From NCBI RefSeq assembly GCF_007830265.1, contig NZ_VLKE01000001.1, positions 1,488,001-1,552,000 of the forward strand: a stretch of 64,000 nucleotides of DNA, given 5' to 3'. This DNA is from Micromonospora olivasterospora. Its GTDB lineage: Bacteria; Actinomycetota; Actinomycetes; Mycobacteriales; Micromonosporaceae. Under the pieces are notes generated by a model. That model had not been told where the DNA came from, did not search any database, and saw nothing but the letters and a program-made list of their open reading frames with translations. Every line of letters begins with the position of its first letter. The stretch's first letter is position 1. The translations under genes were made by a program, and so were the position numbers. This document shows, piece by piece, positions 32,235 to 40,267 of the stretch.

Positions 32235-33193
32235 TCAGTGCGCCCAGGGCTCCATCCAGCCGTCCAGCCAGCGGTGCACCAGGAAGAGGGCGATCGAGGA
32301 CGGCGGCGGCAGGACCAACGCGTCGCCCGCCCCGACGTCCACCGCCCGCCCCGCCAGCGCCGTGCCGATCTCGCGGCGGGTGAACCACCGGGCGTGCGCG
32401 ATCTCCGTCGGGTCGACGCGTACCGGGTGCTCCGGGTCTGCCTCGGCGAGGAAGCCGAGCATCAGCGAGCCCGGGAAGGGCCAGGACTGGCTGCCGGCGT
32501 AGACGAGCCGCTCGACCGGCACGCCGACCTCCTCGCGGACCTCGCGGAGCACGGCGGCCTCCGCCGACTCCCCGGCTCGACGTAGCCGGCCAGGCAGGAG
32601 TAGCGGCGCCGGCCCGGGTCGCTCGGCCAGGCGGCGTTGTTGCCGAGCAGGCATCGACCGTCCGCGCCGGCCACCCCGTCGTGCACGAGCACGATCATCG
32701 CCGGGTCGGTCCGCGGCCACATCCGGTGCCCGCCCGGGGCCACCCGCGACCATCCACCCTCGTCCATCCGGGTGGGCTCGCCGGTGACCGGGGAGTACGC
32801 GTGCCCGCCGTGCCAGTTGCCCAGCGCCAGCGCGCTGGTGAAGATCCCGGCATCCCGGTCGGGCAGCAGGTGGCCGACGTCGCGCAGGCTCACCGCCCGG
32901 GTGCCCGGCAGCTCCGGCAGCGGGGCGTCCACCGCGAAGACCGGCACGTCGCCGGCCTCGACGCCGAGGAACATCGGCACCGAGCGGGGCTCCTCGGGCA
33001 GGTCGCCGGGGCCGACCAGCACCAACTCCGGCCGGGCGCCGGCCCGGACGAGGGCCCGGCCCTCACTGGCCGAGTCGAGCACCAGCACCCGGGCCCGCTG
33101 CCAGGCCTCGGCCAGCCAGCCCGGGTCGGTACGCCGGTGGGCCGCCCGGTCCAGGGTCGACCGGGCCAGCGGCGGGGTGGTCTCCCCGCTCAT
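32235..33193 (-). pseudogene. nudC: NudC-like NADH pyrophosphatase, frameshifted
   Basis: Reading from ATG 33193 gives MSGETTPPLARSTLDRAAHR through [14 protein letters not shown]; the Nudix box then continues only in another frame ([17 protein letters not shown], then [33 protein letters not shown] and a stop at 32235). Inserting one G in the GGGG run at 32570-32573 restores a 319-residue protein. SQxWPFPxS is the NADH-diphosphatase signature. The usual four-Cys zinc ribbon is absent. The ATG overlaps the M16 gene stop by four bases, so it is third in that operon. It may be a real pseudogene or a homopolymer error. Confidence 0.8.
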
Positions 33194-34536
33194 TCCGCCC
33201 CGTCCGGCTCGGTGCGCACCGGGGTGAGGGCGGACAGGGCGGGCCCGACCCGCTCGGCATCGCCCAGGATCACGGTGACGGCCCGCGCCGGGGCGAGGTA
33301 GCGCTGCGCCACCTCGGCCACCTCGTCGACGCTGATCTTCGCCAGCCGGGCGGCGTACTCGGCGAGGAAGTCCAGGCGCAGCCCGTTGCCGGCGTACGCG
33401 CTGACCAGCGACGCCAGCCCGGCCTGGGTGGACATGCCGAGCTGGAGGGTGCCGAGGGCGTACTGCCGGGCCTGCTCCAGCTCGTCCGGCTTCGGCGGCA
33501 GCGACGCGAGCCGGCCCAGCTCGTACGTCGTCTCCAGCAGCGCCGGCGCGGTGACCTCGGTGGCCACCTCGGCGGCGGCGACCAGCACCGACCCGGCCAC
33601 CGAGTGCTCGATCAGCGAGTGGGGCCCGTAGGTGTACCCCTTGTCCTCGCGGATGTTCTCCACCCAGCGGGACGAGAAGTAGCCGCCGAAGACCAGGTTG
33701 GCCAGTTGCAGCGCCGCGTGGTCGGGGTGGGTGCGGGGCACCGCCGGCAGCGCGATCCGCAGCGACGACTGCACCGAGCCGGGCCGGTCGACCAGCAGCA
33801 GCGGGCCCGGCTCCAGCGGCGGGGCGGGCGGCAGCTCGCCGCTGTGACCGCCCCCGTTCCAGGCGGCGAGGGCCTTCTCGGCGGCGTCCAGCGCCCGCTC
33901 CGGCTGCACGTCGCCGACCAGCACCAGCACGGCCTCGGCCGGGTGTACCCGCTCGGCGTGCAGCCGGCGCAGCGCCGCCGGCCGCACCGCGCGGACGTGA
34001 TCCGGCTCGGGCGTCTGCACCGCGTACGGGTGCCGGCCGTAGACCCGCCTGAGCAGGGCGGTGCGGGCGAGGTGCGCCGGCTGGCTCTGCGCCACCTGGA
34101 TCCGGTCGACCAGCCTGTCCCGCTCGGTGCCCACCTCCTTGCCCGGGTACGTGGCCCCGGTCAGCACCTCGGCCAGGATCTCCAGCATCCGGTCCAGGCC
34201 GGTGACCAGGCCGGCGCCGGAGAGCATCAGCCGGTCCGGGTCGATGCCGGCGGAGAGCCCGCCGCCGACCGCCTGCAACTCGGCGGCGATCTGCACGCTG
34301 GTCATGGTCTCCGTGCCCGAGAGCATGGTCTGCGCGAGCATCGCGCCCCGGGCCAGGTTGGTCCGGCCCGCCGGCATCCACAGCCGCAGCTCGACCAGGG
34401 GGATCGCCGGGCGGCGCACCGCGATGACCGTGAGCCCGTTGGCGAGGGTCCGCTCGGCCTGCTTCGGCAGCTTCAGCCTGCGGTTCGGCCCGAGCGGCGG
34501 CAGCGGCCGCGGCGAGGGCGGGGCGGTTGCCGTCAT
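33190..34536 (-). CDS. M16 family peptidase-like subunit, apparently inactive
   Basis: A 448-residue M16 fold protein: RTLANGLTVIAVRRPAIPLV, then at the usual zinc site GRTNLARGAMLAQTMLSGTE, which lacks HxxEH. The C-terminal half has the SSRWVENIREDKGYTYGPHS block with Arg and Tyr typical of M16 substrate-binding halves. Such chains partner with an active M16 subunit, as in mitochondrial processing peptidase. It overlaps the upstream active gene by four bases (ATGA) and the downstream nudC start by four bases, indicating tight operon coupling. Confidence 0.88.
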   Translation of the reverse strand: MTATAPPSPRPLPPLGPNRRLKLPKQAERTLANGLTVIAVRRPAIPLVELRLWMPAGRTNLARGAMLAQTMLSGTETMTSVQIAAELQAVGGGLSAGIDPDRLMLSGAGLVTGLDRMLEILAEVLTGATYPGKEVGTERDRLVDRIQVAQSQPAHLARTALLRRVYGRHPYAVQTPEPDHVRAVRPAALRRLHAERVHPAEAVLVLVGDVQPERALDAAEKALAAWNGGGHSGELPPAPPLEPGPLLLVDRPGSVQSSLRIALPAVPRTHPDHAALQLANLVFGGYFSSRWVENIREDKGYTYGPHSLIEHSVAGSVLVAAAEVATEVTAPALLETTYELGRLASLPPKPDELEQARQYALGTLQLGMSTQAGLASLVSAYAGNGLRLDFLAEYAARLAKISVDEVAEVAQRYLAPARAVTVILGDAERVGPALSALTPVRTEPDGAE

Positions 34537-35843
34537 TTGGCCCCTCCGGCGATGACCTCGATGGACGCGCGGCGCTCGGGCCGCAGGGTGGCGGCGGCGG
34601 CGCGTACCCGCTCCTCGGTGACCTCCCCGACGAGCCGGGGCAGGTCGTTGAGCAGGCCCGGCTCGCCGCGTTGCTGCTCCAGCACGGCCATCCGCAGCGC
34701 CCGGCCGAGCACCGCGTCGGTGTCGCGCAGCAGGTGGGTGGCCATCCTGGCCTGGGTGCGCGCCAGTTCGCCGGCGGCCAGGCCGTCGGTGACGAGCCGG
34801 TCCAACTCCTCGTCGATCGTGCGCAGCACCTTGTCCACGTCGCCGCCCGGCGGCAGGTGCGCCTGGAGCAGCAGCGCGGTCGGATCGCGCACGTCGAACG
34901 GGTCGCCCATGAAGCCGACGTACCCGCCGAGGCTGGTCACCGAGCGGTCCCGCCGGACCAGCCGCTCGACCAGCCGGGACGCGTCACCGTCGGTGAGCAC
35001 CTCGGCGAGCACCACGTACGGCAGGTAGCCGGCGAAGTCGGTGATCGGGTCGGGCACCCGCCAGGCCGAGGCCACCGCGGGCAGCGGGGCCAGCGCGTCG
35101 GTGTACGCCTGACGGCGCTCGGCGGTCAGGTCCGGCTCGCCGAAGTCGGGCCGCTCTGGCGCGGGCCGGGCGGGCACGTCACCGAAGTGCCGCCCGATCA
35201 GCTCGGTCGCCTCGGCCACGTCGATGTCCCCACTGACGGCGAGGACGGCGTTGCCGCTGGCGTAGTAGCGGCGGAAGAAGTCCGCGGCGTCGGCGACGGT
35301 GGCCGACTCCAGGTCGTCGAAGGAGCCGTAGCCGTCGTGCGCGTTCGGGAAGGTGTCGAACATGACCGGCGGCAGGGTCAGCCAGGGAAACCCGCCGTAC
35401 GGCCGGTTCAGCACGTTGACCCGGATCTCCTCCTTGACCACGTCGACCTGGTTGCGCAGGTTCTCCTCGGTCAGCCGGGGGCCGCGCATCCGGTCGGCCT
35501 CCAGGAACAGCGCCCGCTCCAGCGCGTTCGCCGGCAGGGTCTCGAAGTAGTCGGTGTAGTCGTGGTGGGTGGAGCCGTTGAACGTGCCGCCGGCCCCCTG
35601 CACGTGCCGGAAGTGGGCCAGCTTCTCCAGGTTTTCCGAGCCCTGGAACATCAGGTGCTCGAAGAGGTGGGCGAAGCCGGTGCGGCCCTCCGGCTCGGAG
35701 CGGATGCCGACGTCGTAGACCACGGCGACCCCGATCACCGGGGCGCTGCGGTCGGGGGTGAGCACGACCCGCAGGCCGTTGTCGAGGGTGAACCGCTCGA
35801 CGGGGTACTTCGTCGCTGGAATTCTCGATCTCCGCGCCGCCAC
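34533..35843 (-). CDS. M16 family zinc metallopeptidase, catalytic subunit
   Basis: A 436-residue peptidase with the inverted zinc motif TGFAHLFEHLMFQGSE (HxxEH) near residue 60 and the third ligand region VDVVKEEIRVNVLNRPYGGF. The N-terminal KYPVERFTLDNGLRVVLTPD is typical of pitrilysin/processing-peptidase relatives. No signal peptide is visible, so it is probably cytoplasmic. GTG 35843 was chosen as the start nearest the family N-terminus; upstream codons run into the palindrome at 35929. First gene of the M16-M16-nudC operon. Confidence 0.9.
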   Translation of the reverse strand: MAARRSRIPATKYPVERFTLDNGLRVVLTPDRSAPVIGVAVVYDVGIRSEPEGRTGFAHLFEHLMFQGSENLEKLAHFRHVQGAGGTFNGSTHHDYTDYFETLPANALERALFLEADRMRGPRLTEENLRNQVDVVKEEIRVNVLNRPYGGFPWLTLPPVMFDTFPNAHDGYGSFDDLESATVADAADFFRRYYASGNAVLAVSGDIDVAEATELIGRHFGDVPARPAPERPDFGEPDLTAERRQAYTDALAPLPAVASAWRVPDPITDFAGYLPYVVLAEVLTDGDASRLVERLVRRDRSVTSLGGYVGFMGDPFDVRDPTALLLQAHLPPGGDVDKVLRTIDEELDRLVTDGLAAGELARTQARMATHLLRDTDAVLGRALRMAVLEQQRGEPGLLNDLPRLVGEVTEERVRAAAATLRPERRASIEVIAGGAK

Positions 35844-35928
35844 GGAACGACAGTAGCGCGTCGGCACCGCCGGCACCGGGGACCTGTCGCAGGCTGCGGC
35901 GGCGGCACCCGCCGAGGGGCCGGATACA

Positions 35929-35945
35929 CCTATCAAAAAGGTAGG
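35929..35945. promoter_or_regulatory. operator-like palindrome CCTA-N9-TAGG, site 1
   Basis: CCTA (35929-35932) and TAGG (35942-35945) with nine bases between, followed by AAAA. Same architecture as the site at 36021. It lies between the divergent M16 and sulfonate operons. Confidence 0.5.
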
Positions 35946-36020
35946 AAAACCCGGAATAATCGGGAGCCCGCGTCCCGGCATGTGGATGGGCCTTGACGCC
36001 GCCCGCGCCCTGCCCCACTC

Positions 36021-36041
36021 TTCCTACCAACTAAGTAGGAA
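36021..36041. promoter_or_regulatory. operator-like palindrome TTCCTAC-N7-GTAGGAA, site 2
   Basis: Perfect 7-bp arms (CCTA-N9-TAGG core at 36023-36039), 22 bases before the ATG of the sulfonate-binding protein. The position would block transcription or initiation. The Rrf2 regulator at the end of this operon is the obvious candidate ligand. Confidence 0.6.
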
Positions 36042-36063
36042 TACTGTGGATTGGACGAACGAC

Positions 36064-37125
36064 ATGAGACGGCTCCCCTTCCGTCGACTGGTCTCCCTGG
36101 CCACGCTCGCCGTGGTGGGTGCGGCGACCCTGGGCGCCACCGCCGCGTGCGGCGGCGACGACGCGGCCTCGGGCGGCTCGGGCCCGGTGACGCTGCGGCT
36201 CGGCTACTTCCCCAACATCACCCACGCCCCCGCCGTGGTCGGCGTGGAGAAGGGCATCTTCGCCGAGAAGCTCGGCAGCGGCGTCAAGCTGGAGACGAAG
36301 ACCTTCAACGCCGGTCCGGCGGCCATCGAGGCGGTCTTCTCCGGCGCGCTCGACGCCACGTACATCGGTCCGAACCCGACGGTGAACGCCTACTCGAAGT
36401 CCAAGGGCGAGGCGGTCCGGGTCGTCGCCGGCGCCGCGTCCGGCGGCGTCGCGCTGGTGGTCAAGCCCGACATCACCTCGGTCGAGCAGCTGCGCGGCAA
36501 GAAGATCGCCACCCCGCAGCTCGGCAACACCCAGGACGTCGCCCTGCGCTACTGGCTCAAGGAGAAGGGCCTGACCACCACCAAGGAGGGCGGCGGCGAC
36601 GTCAAGGTGGTCCCGCAGGAGAACGCCCAGAGCGTGGAGACGTTCAACAGCGGCGCGATCGACGGCGCGTGGGTGCCCGAGCCGTTCGTCTCCCGGCTGG
36701 TCAACGCCGGCGGCAAGGTGCTGGTCGACGAGCGGGACCTCTGGCCGGACAAGAAGTTCGTCATCACCAACCTGATCGTCTCCACCAAGTTCCTCAAGGC
36801 CCACCCCGACGTGGTCAAGAAGCTGGTCGAGGGGCAGGTCGCGGCGAACGAGTTCGTCAACACCAAGCCGGACGAGGCCCAGCAGGCCATCTCCGACCAC
36901 ATCGGCAAGATCACCGGCAAGCCGCTGGACGTGAAGCTGATCAAGCAGGCGTGGCCGACGCTGGAGTTCACCAACGACCCGATCGCCTCGTCGCTGAAGA
37001 CCGGCCTGGACCACGCGGTCGCCGTCGGCCTGACCCAGCCGGTCAGCCTCGACGGGCTCTACGACCTGACGTACCTCAACGAGGTGCTCAAGGCCCAGGG
37101 CAAGGCCGAGGTCGCGCAACCATGA
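36064..37125 (+). CDS. ssuA: aliphatic sulfonate/taurine-type ABC transporter substrate-binding lipoprotein
   Basis: A 353-residue NMT1/SsuA-like protein. The signal peptide and lipobox (VVGAATLGATAAC, Cys near 29) predict a lipoprotein on the outer face of the membrane. The mature start VTLRLGYFPNITHAPAVVGV, the block SGALDATYIGPNPTVNAYSK, and KKIATPQLGNTQDVALRYWL are typical of the sulfonate/nitrate/taurine group. ATG 36064 follows palindrome site 2. Its stop overlaps the ATPase ATG as ATGA. The substrate is assigned from family and operon layout only; no sulfonate monooxygenase is present. Confidence 0.85.
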   Translation: MRRLPFRRLVSLATLAVVGAATLGATAACGGDDAASGGSGPVTLRLGYFPNITHAPAVVGVEKGIFAEKLGSGVKLETKTFNAGPAAIEAVFSGALDATYIGPNPTVNAYSKSKGEAVRVVAGAASGGVALVVKPDITSVEQLRGKKIATPQLGNTQDVALRYWLKEKGLTTTKEGGGDVKVVPQENAQSVETFNSGAIDGAWVPEPFVSRLVNAGGKVLVDERDLWPDKKFVITNLIVSTKFLKAHPDVVKKLVEGQVAANEFVNTKPDEAQQAISDHIGKITGKPLDVKLIKQAWPTLEFTNDPIASSLKTGLDHAVAVGLTQPVSLDGLYDLTYLNEVLKAQGKAEVAQP

Positions 37126-37901
37126 CGTCGACCACGACGGCGCCGCGCGGCGCGACCGGCTCGGTCGCGCTGCGCGGCGTGACCAAGGTGTACGGGCAGG
37201 GCGGCAACGCCGTCCTCGCCCTGGACCGGGTCTCCCTCGACGTCGAGCCGGGCGAGTTCGTCTGCCTCGTCGGCGCGTCCGGCTGCGGCAAGAGCACCCT
37301 GCTCAACCTGGTCGCCGGCCTGGACCGGCCGAGCGGCGGGCAGATCGAGCTGGGCGAGGGGGTGGACCCGGGGCTGATGTTCCAGGAGGCCGCGCTGTTC
37401 CCGTGGCTGACCGTCGAGGGCAACGTCGACGTGCCGCTGAAGCTGCGCCGGCTGCCCCGCGCCGCGCGCCGCGAGCGGGTCGCCGAACTGCTGCGTACGG
37501 TGCACCTGTCCGACTTCGGCCGCAAGCGACCGCACCAGCTCTCCGGCGGCATGCGGCAGCGGGTCGCGCTGGCCCGCACCCTCGCCCTGGACACCCCGGT
37601 CCTGCTGATGGACGAGCCGTTCGGCGCGCTCGACGCGATGACCCGGGACATCCTGCACGACGAGTTGGAGCGGATCTGGTCCGAGCGGCAGCTCACCGTG
37701 CTCTTCGTGACCCACAACGTCCGCGAGGCCGCCCGGCTCGCCGACCGGATCGTCCTGCTCTCCAGCCGCCCCGGCCGGATCATCTACTCCACCCGGGTCG
37801 ACGTGCCCCGGCCGCGACGCATCGACTCCCCGGAGATCGCCGCCATCGCCGCCGAGGTCACCGACCGGCTGCGTACGGAGGTGGGCCGCCATGGCCAGTG
37901 A
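37122..37901 (+). CDS. ssuB: ABC transporter ATP-binding protein (SsuB/TauB type)
   Basis: A 259-residue ATPase with Walker A VGASGCGKSTLLNLVAGL, Q-loop LMFQEAALFPWLTV, signature HQLSGGMRQRVALARTLA, Walker B VLLMDEPFGALDAMTRD and H-loop VLFVTHNVREA. Full length with all catalytic residues. Energises import together with the binding protein and permease. Overlaps the upstream gene by 4 bases and the permease by 11, so the three genes form one coupled unit. Confidence 0.93.
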   Translation: MTSTTTAPRGATGSVALRGVTKVYGQGGNAVLALDRVSLDVEPGEFVCLVGASGCGKSTLLNLVAGLDRPSGGQIELGEGVDPGLMFQEAALFPWLTVEGNVDVPLKLRRLPRAARRERVAELLRTVHLSDFGRKRPHQLSGGMRQRVALARTLALDTPVLLMDEPFGALDAMTRDILHDELERIWSERQLTVLFVTHNVREAARLADRIVLLSSRPGRIIYSTRVDVPRPRRIDSPEIAAIAAEVTDRLRTEVGRHGQ

Positions 37902-38775
37902 CACCCTCACCGGCGCCCCGCGCGCCGACGCCGAGATCTCCGGGCTCGACGCGCTGGAGATCGCCGGCCGCCAGAAGACGACCTCCCGGACCGCCACGAT
38001 CTGGGCGGTGACCTGGCCCAAGCTGGCGGCGCTCGCCATCGCCGTCGCGGCCTGGCAGGCGGTGGTCTGGGCCGAGATCTGGCCGCCGTACTCGCTGCCC
38101 GGGCCGGTCGCCGTCGGGCAGGAGCTGCTCCGCCAGGCCGGTACGCCGCAGCTCTGGGAGGGCATGGCCACCACCCTGCGCCGCGCCGCGGTCGGGTACG
38201 TCTTCTCGGTCGGCGTCGGCCTGCTCGTCGGGCTCGCCGTCGCCCGGTCCCGGGTGCTGCGGGCGGCCATCGGCTCGATGATCACCGCGTTGCAGACCAT
38301 GCCCTCGATCGCCTGGTTCCCGCTGGCCATCCTGCTGTTCGAGCTGAGCGAGAAGGCCATCTTCTTCGTCGTGGTGCTCGGCGCGGCCCCGTCCATCGCC
38401 AACGGGGTGATCAGCGGCGTCGACTACGTACCGCCGCTGCTGCTGCGCGCCGGACGCAACCTCGGCGCCCGTGGCCTGGGCCTCTACCGGTACGTCATCG
38501 CCCCGGCGGCGCTGCCCGCCATCGTGGCCGGGCTCAAGCAGGGCTGGGCCTTCTCCTGGCGCAGCCTGATGGCCGGCGAGCTGATCGTGGTCGGCATCTC
38601 CAGCACCTCGCTGGGCGCGCAGCTGACGTACTCGCGGGAGCTGTCGGACGCGCCCTGGCTGCTCTCCACAATGATCGTGATCCTCACGGTGGGCCTGCTC
38701 GTCGACGCCGCCTTCGGGGCGGCCGACCAGGCGATCCGGCGCCGCTGGGGCGTGCTGGACCAGGCCGGGCAGTGA
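37891..38775 (+). CDS. ssuC: ABC transporter permease (SsuC/TauC type)
   Basis: A 294-residue inner-membrane permease with about six spans (LAALAIAVAAWQAVVWA, VGYVFSVGVGLLVGLAVA, MPSIAWFPLAILLF and others). The cytoplasmic EAA-type coupling loop is NLGARGLGLYRYVIAPAALP. LPGPVAVGQELLRQAG near the N-terminus is typical for SsuC. ATG 37891 lies inside the end of ssuB. The final gene of the operon, the Rrf2 regulator, starts five bases after the stop. Confidence 0.9.
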   Translation: MASDTLTGAPRADAEISGLDALEIAGRQKTTSRTATIWAVTWPKLAALAIAVAAWQAVVWAEIWPPYSLPGPVAVGQELLRQAGTPQLWEGMATTLRRAAVGYVFSVGVGLLVGLAVARSRVLRAAIGSMITALQTMPSIAWFPLAILLFELSEKAIFFVVVLGAAPSIANGVISGVDYVPPLLLRAGRNLGARGLGLYRYVIAPAALPAIVAGLKQGWAFSWRSLMAGELIVVGISSTSLGAQLTYSRELSDAPWLLSTMIVILTVGLLVDAAFGAADQAIRRRWGVLDQAGQ

Positions 38776-38779
38776 CGCC

Positions 38780-39298
38780 GTGTACGTCTCCGCGCGCAGC
38801 GACTACGCGCTCCGGGCCATGCTCGCCGTCGCCGCCGCCTCGGCCGGGGACGGCGGGCCCGTCCGTGCGGTGGGCGACGGCGGCCGGCGGGCCGGCGACG
38901 GACCGCCGGCCCGGGAGGCGGGCGGCGAGCTGGTGAAGGCGGCGGCCCTGGCGGAGAGCCAGGACATCCCGCTGACCTTCCTCCAGGGCATCCTGCTCGA
39001 CCTGCGCCGGGCCGGGCTGCTGCACAGCCACCGGGGCAACGAGGGCGGCTACGCCCTGGCCCGCCCGGCCGACCAGATCAGCGTCGGCGACGTGCTCCGC
39101 TCGGTCAGCGGGACGCTCACATCGGTACGCGGCCAGCCGCCGGAGTCCGCCGGCTACCACGGGGCGGCGGCCGGCCTGCGCGACGTCTGGCTGGCCGTGG
39201 ACGGGGCGATCGCCCTGGTGGTCGACCGCACCACGCTGGCCGACCTGCTGGCCGGGCACTCGGTCGCCCGGCCGGTGGGGCGACCCGCCCGGCACTGA
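38780..39298 (+). CDS. Rrf2 family transcriptional regulator without cysteines
   Basis: A 172-residue Rrf2 protein: N-terminal MYVSARSDYALRAMLAVAAA, the recognition region AESQDIPLTFLQGILLDLRR and the wing AGLLHSHRGNEGGYALARPA. It contains no Cys at all, so it cannot bind the Fe-S cluster of IscR/NsrR types; CymR-like control of sulfur genes is a closer model. A Gly/Arg/Pro-rich insertion of about 35 residues (GDGGPVRAVGDGGRRAGDGP and on) interrupts the winged helix between its first helices. GTG start five bases after ssuC, so it is co-transcribed and probably controls this operon. Confidence 0.85.
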   Translation: MYVSARSDYALRAMLAVAAASAGDGGPVRAVGDGGRRAGDGPPAREAGGELVKAAALAESQDIPLTFLQGILLDLRRAGLLHSHRGNEGGYALARPADQISVGDVLRSVSGTLTSVRGQPPESAGYHGAAAGLRDVWLAVDGAIALVVDRTTLADLLAGHSVARPVGRPARH

Positions 39299-39332
39299 CC
39301 GGCCGCCCCACCGGCCGGTGCCGGCGGTCGGC

Positions 39333-39533
39333 TCAGCCCGCGGTCAACTCGGTCACGGCGGCCTGCCCCTCGTCGGGACCGTGCAGCTCGACCAGGCTGG
39401 CCGGGGCGGCACGCCCCGGCCAGGGGTGCCAGGGCGCCAACGCCGCCACCAGAGCGAGCAACAGGCCGATGCCGGCGACCGCCACCACCATCAGCAGCTC
39501 ACGCACCGCCCCCGACTCGGCCTCGCCCACCAT
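39333..39533 (-). CDS. small single-span membrane protein
   Basis: A 66-residue protein with one hydrophobic span (ELLMVVAVAGIGLLLALVAA, residues 11-30) flanked by an acidic N-terminus and a Trp/Pro-rich turn (PWHPWPGRAA). The C-terminus is mildly acidic. ATG 39533 has a GGGAGGGG ribosome site. No family recognised; it converges with the Rrf2 gene. Confidence 0.5.
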   Translation of the reverse strand: MVGEAESGAVRELLMVVAVAGIGLLLALVAALAPWHPWPGRAAPASLVELHGPDEGQAAVTELTAG

Positions 39534-39864
39534 GGCCACCCCTCCCGCGCGGCCGGCCCCCGCCGGCCGATGCTCCCCCACGGCGAGCATCGATCACGAC
39601 CACGACCCGAACCAGTCGTCGATCGGACCCTATTCGCGCCTGATTTCCGACTCGACCGGACGGAGCGGGCAGGGCCTTACGCCGCCGGGCTGCCGAAACC
39701 GGGCGCTGCGCGGACGGCGCGGACCGCGCGGCCGGGAGGACCGGTGGCCGCCACCCGAACCGAGGGGGACACGCAAAGCCGGCCCGCCGCGTTGCGGGCG
39801 GGCCGGCCGGTCGCCGCGCCCGAACGGGCGCGGCGGGTGTCACAGCGGACGGGTGTCCGGAGGT
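39534..39864. other. 331-bp intergenic region with the cspA terminator
   Basis: Apart from the ribosome site of the small membrane gene, I see no ORF. A GCCGGCCCGC/GCGGGCCGGC hairpin at 39778-39807 lies downstream of cspA and is its likely terminator. The A/T-richer stretch CCCTATTCGCGCCTGATTTC is at 39629-39648. Confidence 0.5.
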
Positions 39865-40068
39865 TCAGAGCGGGCGGATGTTCTCCGCCTGCGGGCCCTT
39901 CTGCCCCTGGGTCACGTCGAACTCGACCCGCTGGTTCTCGTCCAGGCTCCGGTAGCCGGAGGACTGGATCGCCGAGAAGTGGGCGAAGACGTCGGCGCCG
40001 CCGCCGTCCGGGGTGATGAAGCCGAAGCCCTTGTCAGCGTTGAACCACTTGACGGTGCCAATTGCCAT
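39865..40068 (-). CDS. cspA: cold shock protein (CspA family)
   Basis: A 67-residue single OB-fold nucleic-acid chaperone. RNP1 is KGFGFITPD and RNP2 VFAHFSAI; the start [14 protein letters not shown] and end [16 protein letters not shown] tail are canonical, with a C-terminal PL. Binds single-stranded RNA/DNA and melts secondary structure. ATG 40068 follows an AAGGAGA ribosome site. The 5' region is long and structured, as is usual for csp genes. Confidence 0.96.
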   Translation of the reverse strand: MAIGTVKWFNADKGFGFITPDGGGADVFAHFSAIQSSGYRSLDENQRVEFDVTQGQKGPQAENIRPL

Positions 40069-40196
40069 GTGTGTCTCGTCTCCTTGACGGAACGTTCGGA
40101 CCCACACCTGTTGCGGGCCGAAGAGGAGCGTGCCGCGCGCGGCACGCCTGTCGCTGTTGGTCGCCCCGCCCGGAGAAACTCCGGACACAACAAAGG
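40069..40196 (-). promoter_or_regulatory. cspA leader/promoter region
   Basis: Non-coding stretch between the adnB terminator and cspA. It contains a perfect palindrome GTGCCGCGCGCGGCAC (40129-40144) that would form a leader hairpin. No clear -10/-35 pair was identified. Confidence 0.4.
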
Positions 40197-40224
40197 GCGC
40201 CTGGGGCCATAATCCACCAGGCGC
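40197..40224 (-). terminator. terminator after adnB
   Basis: GCGCCTGG (40197-40204) and CCAGGCGC (40217-40224) form an 8-bp stem; on the minus strand the sequence CCTTTGTTGT follows. It separates adnB from cspA. Confidence 0.65.
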
Positions 40225-40267
40225 ACACGAAGTCACTGGGAACCACAACTGCAACCCGCACAGCCTA

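Noticed and set aside
39333..39590. Longer 85-codon version of the small membrane gene
   Set aside because: The extra N-terminal residues are Gly/Ala/Arg-rich and the ribosome site fits the ATG at 39533.
40069..40267. Riboswitch upstream of cspA or purC
   Set aside because: No conserved riboswitch core seen; the hairpins are explained as the adnB terminator and a csp leader.
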